Positions 14,927 through 19,623 of a DNA stretch of 19,623 nucleotides are shown here, piece after piece. Source of the DNA: Spirochaetales bacterium (lineage in GTDB: Bacteria; Spirochaetota; Spirochaetia; Sphaerochaetales; Sphaerochaetaceae); assembly GCA_028723145.1 (NCBI GenBank), contig JAQYFM010000113.1, forward strand, positions 1-19,623. The letters run 5' to 3'. A model generated the notes under the pieces. The model saw only the letters and a program-made list of their open reading frames with translations, had not been told where the DNA came from and did not search any database. Positions within the stretch are counted from its first letter, which is position 1. Each line of letters starts with the position of its first letter. The position numbers and the translations under genes are program-made.

Positions 14927-15702
14927 AGCAAAAACAAAAAGAAATGTTAGTTACTGTAGCCTTTACGTTACTGTCACTTAGCCTATTTTTATTGCTATGG
15001 TCAATATTATCCATTAATAATCCAGATTTCTTACCATCCCCCCTTACCTGTATTAAGAAATTTCAAGCAATGTTAGGCCGTCCTATAAGCAAGGTTTCTC
15101 TAGGAGGACATATTCTTGCTTCTCTAAAGAGAGTATTACTAGCTGTGCTATGTGCAACTATTATTGGTATTCCCCTTGGACTCGCCATGGGATGGAGCAA
15201 AAAAATTAATGCTTTTGTTTCTCCAATTTTCGAATTTCTACGCCCTATTCCACCAATTGCTTGGATACCTTTAGTAATACTCTGGTTTGGGGTTGGCGAG
15301 TTTTCCAAGGTATTTCTTGTAACACTAGGTGCTTATGTACCAATATTAATGAACACAATTACAGGTGTAAAAATGGTACCACCAGTATTACTTAATGTAG
15401 GAAAGATATACAAAGCTTCAAGTGTACAAATTCTGAAAGAAATTGTACTGCCTGCAGCTCTTCCGGCAATCTTTGCAGGCTTAAAAACTGCTGTTAGCTG
15501 TGGTTGGATGGTTGTATTAGCAGCTGAAATGATGGCTAGTAAATCTGGTGTCGGTTTTTTAATCACAAGAGGTATGGAAGCTTATGACGTTGCAATGATA
15601 ATTGTAGGAATGTGTATCATTGGTGTTGTCGGTTATTTAATTTCAATCTGTTTATCATTCCTTGAAAGGAGACTATGCCCATGGAAGACAAATCTAGAGT
15701 AA
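14923..15702 (+). CDS. ABC transporter permease, SsuC/TauC type (second)
   Basis: 259 residues from the ATG at 14923, preferred over an upstream TTG because GGAGG (14910-14914) is correctly spaced and the ATGA overlap couples it to the first permease. It shares the LRPIPPIAWIPLVILWFGVG segment and six-helix pattern with its neighbour, so the pair arose by duplication. The EAA loop reads NVGKIYKASSVQILKEIVLP: the glycine that is almost invariant in this loop is a lysine (YKAS against CGAS in the paralogue). This suggests the two half-channels engage their ATPases differently. The next gene starts inside its 3' end. Confidence 0.88.
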   Translation: MKQKQKEMLVTVAFTLLSLSLFLLLWSILSINNPDFLPSPLTCIKKFQAMLGRPISKVSLGGHILASLKRVLLAVLCATIIGIPLGLAMGWSKKINAFVSPIFEFLRPIPPIAWIPLVILWFGVGEFSKVFLVTLGAYVPILMNTITGVKMVPPVLLNVGKIYKASSVQILKEIVLPAALPAIFAGLKTAVSCGWMVVLAAEMMASKSGVGFLITRGMEAYDVAMIIVGMCIIGVVGYLISICLSFLERRLCPWKTNLE

Positions 15703-16445
15703 AAATGTCATTAAGAAACATTTCTAAATCATATTACTCACGAAAAGAGACCCAAGAAGCAGTAAGAGATGTTTCTTTTGATGTTATGGAAAATGAATTC
15801 CTTGTCCTTCTTGGACCAGGTCAATGTGGAAAAACTGTATTATTAAACATCATTGCAGGATTAGAAGAGCCAACAACAGGAAAAATGCTCTATGAAGGCA
15901 AAGAGTTTACAGGAGTAAATGATGGTTTCGGACTAGTCTTTCAAAAGACAGCTTTAATGGACTGGAAAACTGTAATAGAAAATGTAGAGTTTGGTCTAAA
16001 GATTAAACACACTGACAAGCAAAAAAGAAGAGAAATTGCAGAAAAGTACATCGATTTAGTTGGGTTAAAAGGCTTTGAAAATAGTTATCCAAGACAACTT
16101 TCTGGTGGTATGAAGCAAAGAACAGGTATTGCAAGAGCATATTCTACAAATCCTGGAGTTCTCTTAATGGATGAACCATTTGGTGCACTTGATGCTCAGA
16201 CAAGATACATGATGGAAAATGAAATTCTTCGTATTTGGAACGAAGACAAAAGAACGATTGTTTTTGTAACAAATAACATTGAAGAGGCTGTCACTTTAGG
16301 TGATAGAATTATTTTATTATCATCCTGTCCTGCAGAAGTAAAACAAATCTATGTCCCAAACCTGCCTAGACCTAGAGATAATATGAGTCCAGAGTTCTTA
16401 GCATTTAGAGAAATGATTGAAAAAAATACAGATATGGCACTTTGA
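15681..16445 (+). CDS. ABC transporter ATPase 1, H-loop histidine replaced
   Basis: 254 residues. The ATG at 15681 is preferred over 15675 because AAAGGAG (15665-15671) is nine bases from the former and only three from the latter. It has Walker A GPGQCGKT (45-52), Q-loop glutamine 88 in VFQKTALMDW, an intact signature LSGGM (140-144), Walker B LLMDEP with E165 and D-loop GALD. The H-loop, normally TH followed by D/N, is TN: asparagine 198 replaces the histidine needed for normal ATP hydrolysis. It resembles SsuB/TauB ATPases otherwise. With the following gene it should form a heterodimer under the two permeases. It overlaps the second permease by 22 bases. Confidence 0.9.
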   Translation: MEDKSRVKMSLRNISKSYYSRKETQEAVRDVSFDVMENEFLVLLGPGQCGKTVLLNIIAGLEEPTTGKMLYEGKEFTGVNDGFGLVFQKTALMDWKTVIENVEFGLKIKHTDKQKRREIAEKYIDLVGLKGFENSYPRQLSGGMKQRTGIARAYSTNPGVLLMDEPFGALDAQTRYMMENEILRIWNEDKRTIVFVTNNIEEAVTLGDRIILLSSCPAEVKQIYVPNLPRPRDNMSPEFLAFREMIEKNTDMAL

Positions 16446-16461
16446 GAAAAAGGAGAAAATT

Positions 16462-17202
16462 ATGGAAAATAATAAAGTTGAAGTAAAAGGACTGTGCAAG
16501 TCTTTCGATACACTTGAAGTTCTCAAAGATGTAAATTTTAATATTAAAAAAGGAGAATTTGTATGCTTAGTAGGCCCAACAGGATGTGGTAAAACTACTT
16601 TCTTGAGACTATTAACAAAGTTAATTGAACCTACCCAAGGACAAATTCTAATTGATGGAGAACCTGCAAATCCAGAAAAGCACAATTTAGCATTTGTATT
16701 CCAAGAACCATCGACTTTCCCTTGGTTAACAGTTGAAAAAAATCTTCGATATGGTCTTGAAATAAAAAAGAAAGATAAATCATTTATTGACGAGCAAGTT
16801 GCAAAAGTTTCAAAGATACTTGGGCTAGAGAAATATATGAAAGCATATCCTCATGAGCTTTCTGTTTCTATGGAACAAAGAGTAGTAATAGGAAGATCTT
16901 TTGCTATGAATCCAGACTTACTCCTCATGGATGAGCCTTATGGACAAATGGATATTAAGATGCGATATTATCTTGAAGATCAAGTAATTAAACTGTGGCA
17001 GGAAACAGGAAGCACAGTATTGTTCATTACACATAACTTAGAAGAAGCCGTATATCTTGCTCAAAAAATACTAATTATGTCTAATAAACCTACTACTGTT
17101 AAAAAGATTTTAAATGTAGATCTTCCTTATCCAAGAAATATTGCAGATGATAAATTTGTCGAAATAAGAAAAGAAGTAACAGACCTTATTAAATGGTGGT
17201 AA
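16462..17202 (+). CDS. ABC transporter ATPase 2, signature motif degenerate
   Basis: 246 residues from ATG 16462, set by AAAGGAG seven bases upstream; in-frame ATG 16417 lies inside the previous gene. Walker A is GPTGCGKT (38-45), the Q-loop is FQEPSTFPW (Q81), Walker B is LLLMDEP with E158, and the H-loop keeps H191 (FITHNLEEAV). The signature, normally LSGGM/Q, is LSVSM (133-137), so both glycines that contact ATP gamma-phosphate are lost. The D-loop is GQMD instead of GALD. It complements ATPase 1: its intact Walker and H-loop would face the intact signature of ATPase 1, while the other site would be degenerate on both faces. It lies 16 bases after ATPase 1 and is followed by the transketolase genes. 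Confidence 0.9.
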   Translation: MENNKVEVKGLCKSFDTLEVLKDVNFNIKKGEFVCLVGPTGCGKTTFLRLLTKLIEPTQGQILIDGEPANPEKHNLAFVFQEPSTFPWLTVEKNLRYGLEIKKKDKSFIDEQVAKVSKILGLEKYMKAYPHELSVSMEQRVVIGRSFAMNPDLLLMDEPYGQMDIKMRYYLEDQVIKLWQETGSTVLFITHNLEEAVYLAQKILIMSNKPTTVKKILNVDLPYPRNIADDKFVEIRKEVTDLIKWW

Positions 17203-17204
17203 TA

Positions 17205-18020
17205 ATGGATAATAGTTTTCTAAAAGATAAAGCTCTTGCTATCAGGGAAAGTACAATTAGAACCATAGGTAACTTTGGATCAGGACACATTGGTGGAGCA
17301 ATGAGCATAATTGAAATGCTCACATTTCTTTACTATGAAGAAATGAATTTATCCAAGAAAGATGATCGAGATAGATTTATTTGTTCAAAAGGTCACGCTG
17401 GACCAGCTGTATATGCAGTTCTTGCAGATAAAGGATATTTTCCCAAAGAATGGTTATCTACACTAAATCAAGGAGGCACTAATTTACCTTCTCACTGTGA
17501 TATGAGAAAAACTCCTGGCATTGACTTTACTGCAGGTTCTCTCGGACAAGGATTATCTGCTGCCGTAGGAATTGCCTTAGGGCAAAGATTAAAAAATTAT
17601 ACGAACTCATATACGTATGCTGTTATTGGAGATGGAGAAAGTCAAGAAGGAGAAATATGGGAGGCTGCAGAAAGTGCTTCATCTTGGAAGTTAAATAATC
17701 TTATTGTTTTCACTGATCGCAATGGGCAACAACTTGATGGATACACTAAAGAAATAATAAATATGGATGGCCTAGAAAAAAGATGGGAAGGTTTTAATTG
17801 GTTTGTTCAAACAATAAATGGACACAACTTTGATGAACTAAGAAATGCAATAAAAAAAGCTAAAAATCAAAAAGAAAAGCCTTCTATGATAATAATGAAC
17901 ACAATCAAATCTAAAGGTTTTATTCCTGGAGAAAGAATTGTTGCTAATCATAGTATGACTTTTGATCTCAATGTTGCTGAGAAAGCTATAGAAGAGCTTG
18001 AAAGGAGAGAGAGGATATGA
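17205..18020 (+). CDS. Transketolase, N-terminal subunit
   Basis: 271 residues from ATG 17205; the in-frame ATG at 17193 lies inside the previous gene. This is the thiamine-diphosphate half of a split transketolase. It shows GSGHIGGAMSIIEML (26-40), SKGHAGPAVYAVL with H63, the TAGSLGQGLSAAVG segment, and the metal/ThDP motif GDGE (142-145) ending at N173 in DRNGQQLDG. The single-chain enzyme of about 650 residues is divided here as in many anaerobes. It transfers two-carbon ketol units between sugar phosphates in the cytoplasm. It ends with an ATGA overlap to the C-terminal subunit. Being in a transporter operon rather than with central metabolism genes points to a dedicated substrate. Confidence 0.92.
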   Translation: MDNSFLKDKALAIRESTIRTIGNFGSGHIGGAMSIIEMLTFLYYEEMNLSKKDDRDRFICSKGHAGPAVYAVLADKGYFPKEWLSTLNQGGTNLPSHCDMRKTPGIDFTAGSLGQGLSAAVGIALGQRLKNYTNSYTYAVIGDGESQEGEIWEAAESASSWKLNNLIVFTDRNGQQLDGYTKEIINMDGLEKRWEGFNWFVQTINGHNFDELRNAIKKAKNQKEKPSMIIMNTIKSKGFIPGERIVANHSMTFDLNVAEKAIEELERRERI

Positions 18021-18958
18021 CTGATACATCATCACTTACAAATATGAAAGATGCAGTAATGGCTGCAATTATTGATTTAGGCAAGGAACATGATGATGTA
18101 GTAATGCTAGATTCAGATTTAGCAAGTTGTCTTGGTTCAAATGCTTTTAAAGAAAAATTTCCAAATCGTTTTTTTAATTGCGGTATTGCAGAAGCGAACA
18201 TGATTGGTGTTGGAGCAGGATTATCTTCAATGGGGTTTACTCCTTTTGCTCATACATTTGGATGTTTCGCTTCAAGAAGAGATTATGATCAAATGTTTAT
18301 TTCTATTGGTTATGCAGGTCAAACTCTTCATCTAATTGGAACAGATCCTGGTGTTACAGCTCAGTATAATGGTGGAACGCATATGCCTTTTGAAGATATT
18401 GCATTAATGAGACAAATTCCAGGTCTTACAATAGTGGAACCATCTGATGCAGAAAGTTGCTATGACTTAATTAAACAAATTTATGATACAAAAAGACCTT
18501 CATATATTAGAGTCAATAGAAAAGGTATTGAGCACAGATACAAAAGAGGAGAAGCTGTTCTAGGTAAAGGAATTGTATTAAACGAAGGGAAAGATTTAAC
18601 AATTGTTGCGACAGGTGCTCTTCTCGTTTCTAAAGCAGTAGAAGCAATACAAATTCTCAAATCGAAAGGAATTGATGCTACATTAATAGATCTTCATACG
18701 ATTAGACCTCTAGATACAGGTTTAATTGAAAAATATGCTACTAAGACAAAAAAAGTATTAGTCCTAGAAAATGGAAGATATTGTGGGGGAATTGGTGAAA
18801 TGATTGCAGGATATCTTACACAGAGAATTGATGTTAGAATGAGTTTTATCAATGTAGGCGAACAATTTGGAGAAGTAGGAAACATTGACTACTTATGTAA
18901 TACCTTTGGATTTACAGTTGATAATATTGTTTCTAAAGCAATTGCTCTAATAAAGTAA
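18017..18958 (+). CDS. Transketolase, C-terminal subunit
   Basis: 313 residues, the pyrimidine-binding and C-terminal domains. LDSDLASCLGSNAF opens the pyrimidine domain. The catalytic glutamate is E59 in FFNCGIAEANMIGVGAGLSS, and HTFGCFASRRDYDQMFIS and THMPFEDIALMRQIPGL follow as in split transketolases. The C-terminal domain includes DLHTIRPLDTGLI and VLENGRYCGGIGEMIAGYL. It pairs with the preceding subunit at the shared active site. The four-base overlap ensures equal synthesis. Split enzymes of this type include dedicated ones such as apulose-4-phosphate and 6-deoxy-6-sulfofructose transketolases, so the substrate cannot be assigned from the family alone. A short GC-rich hairpin follows the stop. 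Confidence 0.92.
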   Translation: MTDTSSLTNMKDAVMAAIIDLGKEHDDVVMLDSDLASCLGSNAFKEKFPNRFFNCGIAEANMIGVGAGLSSMGFTPFAHTFGCFASRRDYDQMFISIGYAGQTLHLIGTDPGVTAQYNGGTHMPFEDIALMRQIPGLTIVEPSDAESCYDLIKQIYDTKRPSYIRVNRKGIEHRYKRGEAVLGKGIVLNEGKDLTIVATGALLVSKAVEAIQILKSKGIDATLIDLHTIRPLDTGLIEKYATKTKKVLVLENGRYCGGIGEMIAGYLTQRIDVRMSFINVGEQFGEVGNIDYLCNTFGFTVDNIVSKAIALIK

Positions 18959-18970
18959 TCGATTAAGTTG

Positions 18971-18990
18971 GCCCCAGCAGGGGCTTTCTG
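18971..18990 (+). terminator. Probable terminator of the ABC/transketolase operon
   Basis: GCCCC (18971-18975) and GGGGC (18980-18984) form a five-pair stem, extended by one G-U pair, with tetraloop AGCA. It is followed by TTTCTGCT. The T-run is poor, so termination may be partial. An alternative hairpin AGCAG/CTGCT overlaps it. Confidence 0.5.
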
Positions 18991-18991
18991 C

Positions 18992-19143
18992 TCATACCAA
19001 CATAGAGTTTTGTTATATGGTGGGCTAAAAGAAAAAACTCTAGCTGATTATTACATGACATATCCAATAGGCTTCTTTCTTTCACCTACAAGTTAATACT
19101 CATCAGTAATATATCCTATAGAGAATTACCAGATACATTTACC
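18992..19143. other. Gene-free stretch with decayed coding fragment
   Basis: A plus-strand frame, in phase with the transketolase reading frame after its stop, reads HRVLLYGGLKEKTLADYYM and ends TAA at 19094-19096. I do not recognise it. On the other strand the remnant of the small domain gene continues with several stops. No intact gene is seen. Confidence 0.35.
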
Positions 19144-19260
19144 CTATGATAAAAAATAATCATTACCTCTTAAAGTTTTTTTGGTTATGCTACCTGCAGG
19201 TAAAATAGCTATATTACGCTCTAGTTTTGATATCCTAGCAATTAATTCTTCATATTTCAT
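19144..19260 (-). pseudogene. Remnant of small N-terminal-domain protein related to the AAA ATPase N-terminus
   Basis: From ATG 19260, behind AGGAG, the frame reads MKYEELIARISKLERNIAIL then PAGSITKKTLRGNDYF and stops at TAG (19144-19146) after 38 residues. It matches, in order, the N-terminus of the 593-residue ATPase (EKIAQLEKEIEKLPHGYISRKTINGK): a short coiled coil, the LPxGxIxxKT turn and the following beta strand. In the larger family this domain continues with a YFYHRWTENGKRR-like strand, which is missing here, so the gene is broken. It faces away from the AAA ATPase remnant, sharing the palindrome between them. Confidence 0.6.
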
Positions 19261-19276
19261 TTTTCTCCTAAAGCTT

Positions 19277-19312
19277 ATTATACCCACTATACCCTATATA
19301 ACAGGGTATAAT
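19277..19312. promoter_or_regulatory. Palindromic operator between divergent decayed genes
   Basis: TATACCC (19288-19294) and GGGTATA (19304-19310) form a perfect seven-base inverted repeat, with an extra TTATACCC at 19278-19285. TATAAT boxes fall in both directions: 19307-19312 on the plus strand and 19282-19277 on the minus strand. The design, C-rich arms overlapping -10 boxes, closely resembles the operator of the intact AAA ATPase gene at 9866-9930, though the arms differ by one base (TATACCC against TATAACCCC). Confidence 0.55.
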
Positions 19313-19397
19313 GAGTATAACATTTTTCACATAAAATAAATAACTTATAATTGCGACTAATATAAAATCTTAATTTAGATTAGTCGGAGGTTTTATT

Positions 19398-19547
19398 ATG
19401 GCTTATATTCAAAGAACTATTTCAGAAATATTAAAATCTAGAGTAAAAACTAGCAAATGTACTCTAGTAGTTGGATCAAGCAAGTTGGTAAATCAACTCT
19501 TATTAAGCATTAATTTTCTACATACAATAGAACAAACTTTAACGACA
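19398..19547 (+). pseudogene. AAA ATPase (DUF4143-type) N-terminus, frameshifted and cut by an IS
   Basis: ATG 19398, behind CGGAGG (19385-19390), opens MAYIQRTISEILKSRVKTSK then CTLVVGS, the N-terminus of DUF4143-type AAA ATPases just before Walker A. One base is missing near 19480: restoring it gives GSRQVGKSTLIKH, a proper P-loop, in the next frame. That frame then meets TAA (19511-19513) where a tyrosine codon is expected, continues FSTYNRTNFND and ends at the IS boundary (19547/19548). The gene therefore has three lesions: a frameshift, a nonsense codon and an IS insertion. The first two suggest decay independent of the insertion. Confidence 0.75.
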
Positions 19548-19623
19548 AACTGTTATGATGTGACCTCTTGTCAATAGAAGTTTTACATATTTTAAATGAG
19601 TGTTGGGAAGAACATAGGCTGTC
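19548..19623 (-). mobile_element. Right end of a second, inverted IS110/IS1111-type element
   Basis: Exact reverse complement of 551-626, extending to the window edge. It marks the right terminus of another copy whose transposase would lie beyond 19623, on the minus strand. Its insertion point is inside the AAA ATPase remnant. Confidence 0.9.

Noticed and set aside
14092..15566. Several minus-strand frames opposite the permease genes
   Set aside because: Antisense reading of hydrophobic codons leaves few stops; no independent evidence for genes.
1..19623. CRISPR arrays, tRNA or rRNA genes, phage structural genes
   Set aside because: No regularly spaced repeats, no cloverleaf-like or rRNA-like segments and no phage proteins were seen on either strand.

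Overview
The window looks like an AT-rich chromosomal segment from a spirochaete, most likely a host- or gut-associated Treponema-like organism. The support is indirect. Both secreted binding proteins carry the exported N-terminus typical of treponemes (endings FAQGASE and FANGAKEE). Shine-Dalgarno sites are strong, base composition is low in GC, and IS110-type and toxin-antitoxin genes are mixed with TRAP and ABC transport operons. No rRNA, tRNA or CRISPR array is visible, so the species is not fixed.

Layout. 1-626 is the right part of an IS110/IS1111-type insertion sequence: the transposase C-terminus plus a long non-coding right end. The last 76 bases of the window (19548-19623) are the exact reverse complement of 551-626, so a second, inverted copy begins there and the two IS right ends face each other across about 18.9 kb. 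738-2439 holds an AbiE-like two-gene module (winged-helix regulator plus nucleotidyltransferase). 2732-7932 on the minus strand is one catabolic operon: TRAP binding protein, small permease, large permease and two Gfo/Idh/MocA dehydrogenases, closed by a clear terminator. 8475-11771 is an accessory zone. It contains a RelE/YefM-type toxin-antitoxin pair between two 86-base direct repeats, then a 593-residue AAA ATPase/PD-(D/E)xK-like protein under its own palindromic operator. 11808-12821 (minus) is a LacI-family regulator. 12890-18958 (plus) is a seven-gene operon: NitT/TauT-type binding protein, two permeases, two ATPases and a split transketolase (N and C subunits). It starts at a promoter with a perfect LacI-type operator on the transcription start. 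18959-19547 holds wrecked genes: a small coiled-coil-domain ORF and a frameshifted AAA ATPase gene, divergent around one palindrome and cut by the second IS copy.

How the parts work together. The two metabolic operons are divergent and each is built as importer plus sugar-type enzymes. The TRAP operon probably imports an acidic sugar or other carboxylate that the two NAD(P)-dependent dehydrogenases oxidise. The ABC operon feeds a substrate linked to a transketolase and is switched by the adjacent LacI repressor. The most unusual molecular detail is in the two ABC ATPases. One has lost the H-loop histidine and the other has lost the LSGGQ-type signature. In a head-to-tail heterodimer this gives one intact and one degenerate ATP site. 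The accessory modules between and around the operons, their self-overlapping operators and the inverted IS ends suggest a recombination-prone island.
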